Positions 1 to 8,309 of a stretch of 42,334 bases of DNA are shown here, piece by piece. Every line of letters begins with the position of its first letter. The stretch's first letter is position 1. Made by a program: the position numbers and the translations under genes. Location of the stretch: contig JBEVCD010000009.1 of the NCBI GenBank assembly GCA_040514265.1, positions 1-42,334 of the forward strand. Direction: 5' to 3'. The notes beneath the pieces are model-generated. The model was not told where the DNA came from and made no database searches. It saw nothing but the letters and a program-made list of their open reading frames with translations. Source of the stretch: WYZ-LMO2 sp040514265. Lineage in GTDB: Archaea > Halobacteriota > Archaeoglobi > Archaeoglobales > Archaeoglobaceae.

Positions 1-1478
1 CGGGAGTCAAGGCGGAGGAGATAGTCGGGACGAACAGGCAATGGTATCCCTTCTATGACGAAGAGAGGCCCGTTCTTGCTGACCTTGTTCTCGATAACCC
101 TGAGAAGGCACACGAACTCTATGATACGGTCAAGAAATCTGAGGTGATCGAGGGGGCCTATGTCGTAACGACCTGGGTGAACTTCAGGAACGGCAGGAGG
201 GCGTACATCAGAGCTACCGCAGCACCGCTGAGGGATGAGAAGGGCAAAGTTGTTGGTGTGGTTGAGACCCTCGAAGACCTCACGGAGCTCAAGGAGAAGG
301 AAAAAGAAATCGAAGAAATGCTCGCATACACGAGCAAGTGCCTCAACCTGCTCAGCAACGGCATCAGAGAGCTGCAGGCGGGTAACCTCGACGTCAGGCT
401 TGAAAAAATAAAGGATGATGAGTTTGCCGAGACCTTCGAAGCTTTCAACGAGTTCGCAGAGAGGCTGAACGAGATTGTGAGGAGGCTGGCAGAGGACATG
501 AAGGAGACTGCAGAGCAGGTCAAAGAGGCTTCTGAGGCTGTAAACCAGATGAATGCTGGAATGCAGCAGATAAGCTCCGCTTCACAGCAGATTGCAACAG
601 GCAGCGAGAACCTCTCAAGGCTGGCGAACGCATCCACTGCGGAGCTGAAGGCAGCAGAGCAGATATTCAGGGATCTAACTGCCAAGGCTGAGGAATCCTC
701 TAACTTTGCCGCAAAGGCTGAAGAAGATGCACAGATAGCCAAAGGGGAGGGAGAGAAGGCTCTCGAGATAATGAGAACTATTGTTAAGGAGGTTGAAAAT
801 GCCGCGAATGTTGTCGAAACACTTGAGGTGACGGTGAGGAACATAGGAAAAGTTACGGAAAGGATAAAGTCCATTGCTGATCAAACCAACCTGCTCGCTT
901 TGAATGCGGCTATAGAAGCTGCAAGGGCAGGAGAGCACGGAAGAGGATTTGCAGTTGTTGCTGATGAAGTGAGAAAGCTTGCTGAAGAGTCAAGGAAGAG
1001 CACGGAGGAGATAGATGAAATAGTCAGGAACGTGCAGGAGGAGACGAGGAAGGTGATTGAGGCTACAAGGAAAGTTAAGGAGAGCAGCATGCAGGGTAGC
1101 GAGGGCATAGAAAAGGCTTTGACTAAGGCAGGGGAGATTGCAGAGGCTGTGAGCAGGATAAACAAGATGCTGAAGGAGGTGGCTGAGGGCGTTGAGTCTG
1201 GCTTTGCCAAGATAGAGCAGCTTGCCAGAAACTTCGAAGAAGTTGCATCTACAGCAGAGGAAAATGCTGCAAGCAGCGAGGAAACTTCAGCGGCAATCGA
1301 GGAGCAAACTGCAGCGGTGCAGCAGGTAAGCATTGCAATGGAGAGAGTGAATGAGATAGCGAACGAGACACTGCAGGTGCTGATAGAGAACTTTAAGATT
1401 TTTGACTCCGCTGGCAAGGACATTTCGAGGAGATATGCAGAAACGATGGCAAATGGAGGTAGGAAAGAGCTCTCTTAA
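1..1478 (+). CDS. Methyl-accepting chemotaxis protein, PAS-HAMP type (5' end missing)
   Basis: This is a receptor that feeds the CheA kinase encoded downstream. The reading frame is open from base 3 (Gly-Val-Lys-Ala-Glu-Glu-Ile-Val), so the start lies left of the window and the GTG at 144 is only an internal codon. About 491 residues are visible. The first ~100 are the second half of a PAS sensor domain. A HAMP-like segment follows around bases 330-520. The long coiled-coil signalling domain has the conserved hairpin tip at about 860-1010 (DQTNLLALNAAIEAARAGE), then ends in a glutamate/alanine-rich helix with likely methylation sites. No membrane segment lies between PAS and HAMP, so the visible part looks cytosolic. 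The ligand is unknown. Codon choice is less rich in TCG/GTC than in the che genes that follow. Confidence 0.95.
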   Translation, partial: GVKAEEIVGTNRQWYPFYDEERPVLADLVLDNPEKAHELYDTVKKSEVIEGAYVVTTWVNFRNGRRAYIRATAAPLRDEKGKVVGVVETLEDLTELKEKEKEIEEMLAYTSKCLNLLSNGIRELQAGNLDVRLEKIKDDEFAETFEAFNEFAERLNEIVRRLAEDMKETAEQVKEASEAVNQMNAGMQQISSASQQIATGSENLSRLANASTAELKAAEQIFRDLTAKAEESSNFAAKAEEDAQIAKGEGEKALEIMRTIVKEVENAANVVETLEVTVRNIGKVTERIKSIADQTNLLALNAAIEAARAGEHGRGFAVVADEVRKLAEESRKSTEEIDEIVRNVQEETRKVIEATRKVKESSMQGSEGIEKALTKAGEIAEAVSRINKMLKEVAEGVESGFAKIEQLARNFEEVASTAEENAASSEETSAAIEEQTAAVQQVSIAMERVNEIANETLQVLIENFKIFDSAGKDISRRYAETMANGGRKELS

Positions 1479-1500
1479 TTTTTTTGCGGAGGTGTGGGAT

Positions 1501-1908
1501 GTGGTTTCGAAAGGTGTGATATCTTGGAATGAGAAATTCAGCGTCGGAGTGAAGGATGTAGATGCACAGCACATGAAGCTTGTAGATATGCTCAACGAGC
1601 TTCATGAAGCAATGAAGGTCGGAAAAGGCAAAGAGGTCCTTTCCAGGATTCTTGATTCGATGTTCGACTACGCAAGAGAGCACTTTGCGACTGAGGAAAA
1701 GTACATGGACAAATATGGTTTTCCTGGAGCACTGAAACACAAGCAAGAGCACAGTGAGTTTGTCAGGGCTGCAAAAGACTTCTACACAAGGTATCTGGAG
1801 GGAAAAGCGACGTCAATTGAGGTTTACAACTTTCTACAGAAATGGCTGATCAATCACATTCTCAACGTGGACAAAAAGCTGGGCAAGTTTCTTTGCGAGG
1901 TGATGTGA
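1501..1908 (+). CDS. Bacteriohemerythrin (O2-binding di-iron protein)
   Basis: This is a 135-residue single-domain hemerythrin, the family that binds O2 reversibly at a non-heme di-iron site. All seven expected ligands are visible: H24, H61 and E65 (HxxxE), H80 and H84 (HxxxH), H119 and D124 (HxxxxD). The GTG at 1501 is chosen because GGAGGTG at 1488-1494 sits six bases upstream; earlier in-frame codons would run into the receptor gene. It begins 22 bases after the receptor stop and directly abuts cheW. That position suggests co-transcription with the chemotaxis genes and a role in oxygen sensing, delivery or protection, which is inference. In bacteria the same domain can be fused to chemoreceptors (DcrH); here it is a separate protein. 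Confidence 0.93.
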   Translation: MVSKGVISWNEKFSVGVKDVDAQHMKLVDMLNELHEAMKVGKGKEVLSRILDSMFDYAREHFATEEKYMDKYGFPGALKHKQEHSEFVRAAKDFYTRYLEGKATSIEVYNFLQKWLINHILNVDKKLGKFLCEVM

Positions 1909-2388
1909 ATGCAGATGGAGGAGCAGGTCTTGAAGGGCAATGAGACAGTTCAGGTTATAGTCTTCAACCTCGGCGACGAACGCTACGGCGTCGACATATC
2001 CCAGGTTAGAGAGATAATCAAGCCGACGCAGATAACCCGCATCCCGAACGCTCCCGACTTTGTCGAGGGTGTGATCAACCTCAGAGGGCAGATTACGACC
2101 ATCATCAACCTCAGAAAGCGCTTCGGAATGGAGCCGAAATCGATCGACAACAACACCCGTATAATCGTCGTCGAGCACAAAAACGCCGTGATCGGGATGA
2201 TGGTCGATGCTGTCAACGAGGTCAAGTACCTGTCGAGCGAGGACATAGAACCGCTTCCGAGCATAGTAACTGCAAGGAGCGAAGCCAAATTTCTGAAGGG
2301 AGTAGGAAAGCTGCCAGACGGACTTCTGATCCTCATAGACCTAAACAAGGTCCTGAGCGATGAAGAGGTCGAAACCCTGCGTGCATGA
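1909..2388 (+). CDS. cheW: Chemotaxis coupling protein CheW
   Basis: CheW bridges receptors and the CheA kinase in the cytoplasmic signalling array. The 159-residue protein is a single CheW domain. Typical segments are VIVFNLGDERYGVDI near residue 20, the RIPNAP...EGVINLRG stretch around residues 45-60, and IDNNTRIIVVE further on. The ATG at 1909 follows the hemerythrin stop immediately and is preceded by GAGGTGATG; an ATG two codons later is also possible. The end overlaps cheF in an ATGA junction, implying translational coupling. The length is normal for the family. Confidence 0.96.
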   Translation: MQMEEQVLKGNETVQVIVFNLGDERYGVDISQVREIIKPTQITRIPNAPDFVEGVINLRGQITTIINLRKRFGMEPKSIDNNTRIIVVEHKNAVIGMMVDAVNEVKYLSSEDIEPLPSIVTARSEAKFLKGVGKLPDGLLILIDLNKVLSDEEVETLRA

Positions 2389-3182
2389 AAACTTTGAAGC
2401 TGAAAGCACTGATGCTCGTCAGAGAAAAGTGGAGGGATGTCGAGGTGATCATCGACAGTAACGGTCTGAACGTCGGCAACCTCGCAATACCTTTCAAGGA
2501 AATCGAAGATCTCGAAATGGTCGAAATCGCCGGAAGGAGGGCGATAAGAATACGGAGGGGAGAGGACTACTACTTCGACTTCGGGGCGAAGCAGAACTCC
2601 GTCTTCAAGTATCTCGCCTACAATCTGAAATCGGATAGGTTTGCAGTTTACTTTCTTTCTCCAGCCTTCCGCGGAGGTGTGCTCGTGAGCGGAGCGAGGT
2701 GGGAGAAGGGATACCTGAGCATAACAGACAGGGCTATATGGTTCATCTCGCCAAACAAGCAAGTTAGAATACCGCTGAACTCGGTGGGAAGTGTCAGGAG
2801 AGACGTCAGGACGGTTGGTCAGAAGGAGAGAAAGGTCCTAGCCGTAACACACGTCGAGGGCAGCGAGGTTATTGTCAGCTTCGTCCTCTGTCCGGAAACG
2901 ACGCTCGAAATGCTTCACGAGTATCTGAGACAGCTGATAGAAAAGGCAAAGCCGAGGGATAAGCTCTCGGAGCTGGAGGAGCAGGTTCTGCAGATGGTCT
3001 ACACGGGACTCGATTCCGCTAGCATCGAGTCTATGCTCGGGATAACGACGGAACAGCTCAACGCTATATACGACAAATTCGTCGCCTTGGGACTTGCGAG
3101 GGTCGTAAAGGTGCGTAAGGAGATTGAGCTCACACCGAAGGGTGTGGCGGTTGTTAGCGACGTCGTCGGAAGGGGTGGTTGA
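2385..3182 (+). CDS. cheF: Archaeal chemotaxis adaptor CheF (DUF439 family)
   Basis: This 265-residue protein resembles the archaeon-specific CheF family, which in Halobacterium salinarum links CheY and other Che proteins to the archaellum accessory proteins. The N-terminal ~190 residues are a beta-rich region with two repeated-looking halves (IDSNGLNVG...IPFKEIEDLE and ITDRAIWFI...IPLNSVGSV). The last ~65 residues (DKLSELEEQVLQMVYTGLD onward) look like a winged helix. The ATG overlaps the cheW stop, and cheY starts one base after its own stop. A place between cheW and cheY supports the assignment. Identification rests on sequence feel and context, not on catalytic residues. The archaellum genes are not in this window. 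Confidence 0.85.
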   Translation: MKTLKLKALMLVREKWRDVEVIIDSNGLNVGNLAIPFKEIEDLEMVEIAGRRAIRIRRGEDYYFDFGAKQNSVFKYLAYNLKSDRFAVYFLSPAFRGGVLVSGARWEKGYLSITDRAIWFISPNKQVRIPLNSVGSVRRDVRTVGQKERKVLAVTHVEGSEVIVSFVLCPETTLEMLHEYLRQLIEKAKPRDKLSELEEQVLQMVYTGLDSASIESMLGITTEQLNAIYDKFVALGLARVVKVRKEIELTPKGVAVVSDVVGRGG

Positions 3183-3183
3183 C

Positions 3184-3546
3184 GTGCCGCGCGTCCTTGT
3201 AGTGGACGATACCGCTTTCATGAGGAAGCTTCTGAAGAACATACTGTTCTCCGCTGGCTTCGACATAGTCGGCGAAGCCGAAAACGGAAAGCAAGCTGTC
3301 GAACTGTACAGGAAGCTGAAGCCCGACATAGTGACGATGGACATCGTGATGCCGGAGATGAACGGGATAGAAGCTCTAAAGGAGATAAAGAAGATCGACC
3401 CGAACGCTAAGGTGGTGATGTGCACAGCCGTCGGACAGGAGCAGATGGTGAAAGCTGCGATAAAGCTCGGTGCTAGGGGATACATCGTCAAGCCTTTCCA
3501 GGCGGCGAAGGTCGTTGAGGAGTTGAAGAAAGTAGCCGGCTTATGA
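3184..3546 (+). CDS. cheY: Chemotaxis response regulator CheY
   Basis: This is a 120-residue stand-alone receiver domain. It takes phosphate from CheA and, in archaea, acts on the archaellum through CheF. The acidic pair D8-D9, phospho-acceptor D53, T81 and K103 are all present (VVDDTAFMR, TMDIVMPEMNG, CTAVG, VKPF). The GTG at 3184 is preferred: it gives the usual short MPRVLVVDD start, lies one base after the cheF stop and follows GGGGTGGTTGAC. A longer version from 3124 would sit inside cheF and add residues foreign to the family. Its stop overlaps the ATG of cheB. Confidence 0.96.
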   Translation: MPRVLVVDDTAFMRKLLKNILFSAGFDIVGEAENGKQAVELYRKLKPDIVTMDIVMPEMNGIEALKEIKKIDPNAKVVMCTAVGQEQMVKAAIKLGARGYIVKPFQAAKVVEELKKVAGL

Positions 3547-4580
3547 AGGTTCTCGTCGTAGACGACTCGGCGTTCGTCAGGATGGCTCTTAGCGACATCC
3601 TCAGCAGAGCCGGTTTCGAAGTTCTGACGGCTAAGAACGGAGCTGAAGCTGTGGAGAAAGTTCTGAGGGAGAAACCAGATGTCGTGACGCTCGACGTCAG
3701 CATGCCAGTTATGGACGGTCTGACTGCTCTGAAGTTGATAATGGAGAAGAGACCTACGCCAGTCGTCATGATAAGCTCGCTAACGCACGAGGGAGCTAGA
3801 GAGACGATTGAAGCTCTGAAGCTCGGGGCTGTGGACTTCGTTCCGAAACCTTCGGGAACTATCCCCGACTTCCGCAGCGTGGAGGAAGAAATCGTCTCGA
3901 AAGTCAGGATAGCTGCCACATCGAACCTCAACGCTCTGCGACTTCAGAACCTCAGGAAACTCAAACTCGGGGTTGTTAGAGGTAGATGGGGGAGTCGCGG
4001 GGGTTTCTGCGTCCTGATAGGCAGCTCGACTGGGGGACCCTCGGCTCTGGAGATGATAATCCCGCGTCTCCCGGCAGATATTCCGGCTCCGGTCTTCGTC
4101 GTTCAGCACATGCCTCCAGGGTTCACGAAGCAGCTCGCCGAGAGACTCGACTCGATTTCGGAAGTGAGGGTTAAGGAGGCTGAGAACAACGAGAGGGTTC
4201 GCGAGGGCATCGTCTACGTAGCTCCGGGCGGCTATCACATGAAGCTGCGAGCTGCTGGAGTCGTGAGGATAAAGATCGTCGACGGAAAGCCTGTAAACGC
4301 TGTCAAGCCGTCCGTCGACGTGACGGCTGAATCCGTCGTCGAGGTCTACGGCGAGAACTGCGTGGGAGTAATACTCACCGGCATGGGTAGCGACGGAGCT
4401 TACGGGATGAAGAGGATAAGGGACGCCGGAGGATACACCGTAGCGAGCAGCGAGGACACTTGCGTCGTCTTCGGCATGCCCAAGGCTGCGATCGAGCTCG
4501 GAGCGGTAGTTTCCGTGAAGCCCGTGTTCGAGATAGCAGAGGAGATAGTCCGGGCGCTTGAGGTGATGACGGGTGGATGA
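3543..4580 (+). CDS. cheB: Protein-glutamate methylesterase/deamidase CheB
   Basis: CheB removes methyl groups from receptor glutamates and resets receptor sensitivity. The 345-residue protein has a receiver domain at residues 1-105 (D7-D8, phospho-site D51, K102), then a linker and a methylesterase domain from about residue 155. The catalytic set is visible: S162 in IGSSTGGPS, H189 in VVQHMPPG and D284 in TGMGSDG. It starts in an ATGA overlap with cheY, and its end overlaps cheA by eight bases. With CheR and CheD downstream, the adaptation set is complete. Confidence 0.97.
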   Translation: MKVLVVDDSAFVRMALSDILSRAGFEVLTAKNGAEAVEKVLREKPDVVTLDVSMPVMDGLTALKLIMEKRPTPVVMISSLTHEGARETIEALKLGAVDFVPKPSGTIPDFRSVEEEIVSKVRIAATSNLNALRLQNLRKLKLGVVRGRWGSRGGFCVLIGSSTGGPSALEMIIPRLPADIPAPVFVVQHMPPGFTKQLAERLDSISEVRVKEAENNERVREGIVYVAPGGYHMKLRAAGVVRIKIVDGKPVNAVKPSVDVTAESVVEVYGENCVGVILTGMGSDGAYGMKRIRDAGGYTVASSEDTCVVFGMPKAAIELGAVVSVKPVFEIAEEIVRALEVMTGG

Positions 4581-6414
4581 CTACCTCGAGGACTTTCTGC
4601 AGGAGGCGAAGGAGTACGTCGAGCTGATGAATCAGAACCTTCTGAAGATCGAGAAGGGAGAGATCGAAGCCGTGAACGAAGTTTTCAGAGTCGCGCACAC
4701 GATAAAGGGGATGGCTGGTTTCATGAACTTCAGAAACCTCGAAAGACTCTGCCACGCTCTCGAAAGTGTTCTCGGCCTGGTCAGGGATGGGAGGCTTGAG
4801 GTCAGCGAGGAGCTCGTCGACGTCATGCTGAGAGCCGTCGATACGATCGAAGAAATTGTGGCATCGATCGAAAACGTGGGCAGCGACGACGTCGAAATCG
4901 AACCGTTAGTGGCGAAGCTGGAATCATTCAGCGGAAAGAAACCCGACGCAGGCGAGGTAAGAGAAGCAGGCGAGATAAGGGTAGACATCGTCCTCGCCGA
5001 AGATTGCGTGATGAGGAGCGTCAGGGCAGCTCTGATTATCGAGTCGCTGAGCGAAGTAGCCGAAGTGGTTGCGACGAGTCCGAGCGAGGAGGAGATGGAC
5101 TCGCCGGACTTCGACGGAAGGTTCAGCGTCTTCCTGAGGAACGTCGACAGGGAGAGAGTGGAAGAGGTAATGTCGAGGATAGCGGAAATAGAGCGCTTCG
5201 AAGTTCGTGAGCTCACGAGAGCTGTAAAGGACGAAAGGAGGGAGGAGCAGGGGGAGAGGACGGAGAAGATAAAGCGCACGGACAGTGTTAGGGTGAACAT
5301 CTCGCAGCTCGACGCTATCATGAACCTCGTCGGTGAGCTCGTGATAAGTAAGGGAAGACTCCTACAGATAGCTCAGAAGTACGACATCCCCGAGCTCAGA
5401 GAAGCGGTCGCGATAATGGACAAAGCCATAACGAGTTTGCAGGACGAGGTCATGCGGATAAGGATGGTTAAGGTCGAGAGGGTTTTCAGCAAGTTCCCAC
5501 GCATGGTCAGAGACCTGGCAAGGAAGCTCGGGAAGAAGGTCGAGCTCGTAATGGAGGGAATGGACACGGAGCTCGACAGAACAGTTCTCGACGAGATAAG
5601 CGATCCGCTGGTTCACGTGCTCAGGAACGCAGTGGACCACGGAATAGAGACGCCCGAGGAGAGGAGGAAAGCCGGGAAGGACGAAGTCGGTAAGATAAGG
5701 CTCGCAGCCTGGAGGGAGAGGAGCTACGTCGTTATAGAGGTCGAGGACGACGGCAGGGGCATAGATGTCGAAGCCGTGAAGAGGAGGGCTGTGGAAAGGG
5801 GGCTGATAAGCGAAGCCGAGGCGAAGGCTATGAGCGATGAAGAGGCACTCTCGCTGATCTTCACGCCCGGCTTTTCGACGAAAGAGAGGGCTACCGAGAT
5901 CTCCGGCAGGGGCGTGGGTATGGACGTCGTAAAGAGCGTGGTTGAGAAGCTGGGGGGTAGTTTGAAGATCGAAACGAGGAAGGGAGAGGGGACGAGGATA
6001 AGGATCCAGCTGCCGCCTACTGTTGCGATAGTGAAGGCTCTGCTCGTGAAGGTCGGAGGCGAAACTTACGCGATTCCGATTTCGAGCGTCGTGGAGGCGA
6101 TATACGTCGGAGAGAACTTCAAAGTCGTACACGGAAACCCCTTCGTGCTCCTCAGGGGAAAGCTTATTCCGGCTTTCAGACTCAGGGAGCTGTTCCGCGT
6201 GAACGGGAGGAAGCCCGATAAAGAGGTCGGAATAGTCGTCGAGAAGGACGGTGAAAGGTACGCTCTCGTGGTGGACGCGATATCCGAGCAGCAGGAGGTG
6301 GTTATAAAGCCGCTCCCGAGCTACCTTTCGAAAGTGAACGGTTTCAGCGGGATCACGATCCTTGGAGACGGGAGGGTGGTTCCCATAATCGACGTTTCGA
6401 GTCTTTTTGGGTGA
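4573..6414 (+). CDS. cheA: Chemotaxis histidine kinase CheA
   Basis: CheA autophosphorylates in response to receptor state and passes phosphate to CheY and CheB. The 613-residue protein has the full five-part layout. P1 is the phosphotransfer domain with H42 in AHTIKGMAGF. P2 is a CheY/CheB docking region at roughly residues 130-215. P3 is a dimerisation helix pair starting near VNISQLDAIMNLVGELV. P4 is an ATPase with N-, G1- and G2-type boxes (NAVDHGIE, EDDGRGID, GRGVGMDVV). P5 is a CheW-like domain at the end. Translation starts at a GTG inside the 3' end of cheB. A seven-base gap separates it from cheC. Confidence 0.97.
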   Translation: MDDYLEDFLQEAKEYVELMNQNLLKIEKGEIEAVNEVFRVAHTIKGMAGFMNFRNLERLCHALESVLGLVRDGRLEVSEELVDVMLRAVDTIEEIVASIENVGSDDVEIEPLVAKLESFSGKKPDAGEVREAGEIRVDIVLAEDCVMRSVRAALIIESLSEVAEVVATSPSEEEMDSPDFDGRFSVFLRNVDRERVEEVMSRIAEIERFEVRELTRAVKDERREEQGERTEKIKRTDSVRVNISQLDAIMNLVGELVISKGRLLQIAQKYDIPELREAVAIMDKAITSLQDEVMRIRMVKVERVFSKFPRMVRDLARKLGKKVELVMEGMDTELDRTVLDEISDPLVHVLRNAVDHGIETPEERRKAGKDEVGKIRLAAWRERSYVVIEVEDDGRGIDVEAVKRRAVERGLISEAEAKAMSDEEALSLIFTPGFSTKERATEISGRGVGMDVVKSVVEKLGGSLKIETRKGEGTRIRIQLPPTVAIVKALLVKVGGETYAIPISSVVEAIYVGENFKVVHGNPFVLLRGKLIPAFRLRELFRVNGRKPDKEVGIVVEKDGERYALVVDAISEQQEVVIKPLPSYLSKVNGFSGITILGDGRVVPIIDVSSLFG

Positions 6415-6420
6415 TTAGGA

Positions 6421-7020
6421 ATGTTTGATAAAGTCGGAAACGCTGAGCTCGACGTAATAAAGGAGATCGGGAACATAGGCGTCGGGAAAGCTGCCACGTC
6501 CCTCTCGCAGATGTTCGGCAGGCTGATAGAGATGAGCGTCCCCGAAGTTCACCTCGCCAGGATTTCGGAGTTGCACAGATACGTCGAGCCGGAAACGCTC
6601 GTAGCTGCTACTATGACGACGATGGAGGACATGGAGATGGGACCCTCCGGGATAATATTTGTAGCTTTTCCCGACGGTACGGCGGAGAAGATCTGCGAGA
6701 TGCTGATAGGCGAAGCGAGCGAGGAGATGGTCGACTCGTCGGCGATGGAGATCGGGAACATAATATCGTCAGCCTTCTGCGACGCGATCGCCGAGATGCT
6801 TGGGATCTCGATGATGCCATCTCCCCCGAACTTCGCCAGAGATATGCTCGCCGCGATTCTGCAGCTCGCGGTCGCGCAGATCGCTGGAAAGAGCGACTAC
6901 GTGATAATCTTCGAGACCGAGCTGAAGGACGAGGAGGACATGATCGAAATCTTGGTCATTCTGCTACCCAACGAGAACTTCCTGAGCTACGTAGCGGAGA
7001 TGCTCGGGATGCTAGGGTGA
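6421..7020 (+). CDS. cheC: CheY-P phosphatase CheC
   Basis: CheC dephosphorylates CheY-P and, with CheD, forms a feedback loop on the receptors, as described in Bacillus and Thermotoga. The 199-residue protein carries both signature helices: DVIKEIGNIGVGKAATSL, with E15 and N18, and DSSAMEIGNIISSAF, with E110 and N113. Having both active-site motifs points to the true CheC class. The ATG at 6421 is seven bases after cheA, with no overlap; cheD follows three bases after the stop. Confidence 0.95.
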   Translation: MFDKVGNAELDVIKEIGNIGVGKAATSLSQMFGRLIEMSVPEVHLARISELHRYVEPETLVAATMTTMEDMEMGPSGIIFVAFPDGTAEKICEMLIGEASEEMVDSSAMEIGNIISSAFCDAIAEMLGISMMPSPPNFARDMLAAILQLAVAQIAGKSDYVIIFETELKDEEDMIEILVILLPNENFLSYVAEMLGMLG

Positions 7021-7023
7021 GCG

Positions 7024-7494
7024 ATGAGAGAAATCGACGTCGGCATCGGCGAGTTCAGAGTGGCGAGGGGTTTCGTGCTGAAATCTGTGGGGATAGGTTC
7101 GTGCGTAGCCCTCGCACTTTACGACCCCGTCAACAGGATCGGCGGGCTTGCTCACGTGCTCCTCCCGAGGTCCGGCAACAGCAACAAGCGGAGCGCTAAA
7201 TATGCGGATCATGCCGTCGAGATGATGCTGGAAGCGATCGAGAACCTCGGCGGAAGGAGAGAGAACCTGGTTGCGAAGATCGCCGGGGGCGCGCAGGTGT
7301 TCAAGCACCTGACCAGCGACGTGCTGCGCATAGGTGAGAGGAACGTCGAAGCTGTAAGGGAGAACCTCGCGAGGCACGGGATAAGGATAGTGTCGGAGGA
7401 CGTCGGGGGCAGCAGGGGTAGAACTGTCTTCTTTTACACGATGGATGGGAGAATGCTAGTCAGATACACAGGAGGAGGAGAGCTTTGGATCTGA
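7024..7494 (+). CDS. cheD: Chemoreceptor glutamine deamidase CheD
   Basis: CheD converts receptor glutamines to glutamates and is modulated by CheC. The 156-residue protein has the conserved core VGIGSCVALALYDP, with nucleophile C27, and GLAHVLLP, with H44, followed by the KYADHAVEMML and AGGAQVF segments. The third active-site position, threonine 21 in the Thermotoga enzyme as I recall it, is serine here (S21). ATG at 7024 gives the family-typical N-terminus. The 3' end overlaps cheR by ten bases. Confidence 0.95.
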   Translation: MREIDVGIGEFRVARGFVLKSVGIGSCVALALYDPVNRIGGLAHVLLPRSGNSNKRSAKYADHAVEMMLEAIENLGGRRENLVAKIAGGAQVFKHLTSDVLRIGERNVEAVRENLARHGIRIVSEDVGGSRGRTVFFYTMDGRMLVRYTGGGELWI

Positions 7495-8285
7495 CGTTCG
7501 CGGCGATAGTGAACCACGTCGCCAGAAAGCTCGGCGTGGACCTCTCGGCTTACAGGGAGAGCTATCTAATCCGCAGGATAGAGTACCGCATGAAGATGCT
7601 GAACGTCGGGAACGTCCACGACTACTACAGGTTGCTGAAGAATAGCGAGGAGGAGGTGAGGGAGCTGCTGAACGTCATAACGATAAACGTCACCGAGTTC
7701 ATGAGAGACGTAACACCCTTCGAATACCTCCGCAAGGTCGTGATCCCCGAAATCGCGCGGAGGAAAGAAAGGCTGGGGAGCAGGATGATCCGCATCTGGA
7801 GCGCCGGCTGCGCCTGCGGGGAGGAGCCGTACAGTATAGCGATATGCGCGCTCGAAGAACTCAACGGCTGGCAGGTGTCGATATACGCAACAGACATCGA
7901 CGAATTCTGCCTCGAAAAAGCCAGAAAAGGAGTTTACAGCGCTAAACAGCTCGCAAAGCTCGAACCGAGCATCGTCGAGAAGTACTTCGAAAAGGTGCCT
8001 GGGGGTTACGGGGTGAGGGACTTCGTAAAAAGGTGCGTGCGATTCAAGAGACACGACCTCACGACCGAGCCGCCCGTTTCGAGACACTTCGACATCGTTT
8101 TCTGCAGGAACGTCATGATATACTTCAACGAGAGGCAGAAGGAGAAGGTCGTCAGAGACTTTTACGAGGCGCTGTCGAGCGGAGGTTACCTCTTCATCGG
8201 GAAGAGCGAAACCCTGCCGGAGAAAGCCAAGGGTTTGTTCGAGTGCGTGAACGTCAGGGACAAGGTCTACAGGAAGGTCTCTTAA
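7485..8285 (+). CDS. cheR: Chemoreceptor methyltransferase CheR
   Basis: CheR methylates receptor glutamates using S-adenosylmethionine. The 266-residue protein has an N-terminal helical domain (SYLIRRIEYRMKML near residue 25) and a Rossmann methyltransferase domain. The SAM-binding motif is IRIWSAGCACGEEPYS, and FDIVFCRNVMIYF with GGYLFIGKSE lies near the C-terminus. A TTG at 7485 is chosen: GGAGGAGGAG at 7471-7480 lies four bases upstream and the protein matches family length. It is the last gene of the che cluster, which ends convergently against aprA with about 24 bases between stops. Confidence 0.95.
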   Translation: MDLTFAAIVNHVARKLGVDLSAYRESYLIRRIEYRMKMLNVGNVHDYYRLLKNSEEEVRELLNVITINVTEFMRDVTPFEYLRKVVIPEIARRKERLGSRMIRIWSAGCACGEEPYSIAICALEELNGWQVSIYATDIDEFCLEKARKGVYSAKQLAKLEPSIVEKYFEKVPGGYGVRDFVKRCVRFKRHDLTTEPPVSRHFDIVFCRNVMIYFNERQKEKVVRDFYEALSSGGYLFIGKSETLPEKAKGLFECVNVRDKVYRKVS

Positions 8286-8309
8286 AGGCTGCGAAAAATA
8301 GGAAAAAAT

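Noticed and set aside
1983..2762. 259-codon minus-strand frame opposite cheW and cheF
   Set aside because: Antisense to conserved genes, no family features and no ribosome binding site; a shadow.
3124..3183. Upstream extension of CheY
   Set aside because: It adds residues inside cheF that are foreign to the family; GTG at 3184 has a proper ribosome binding site.
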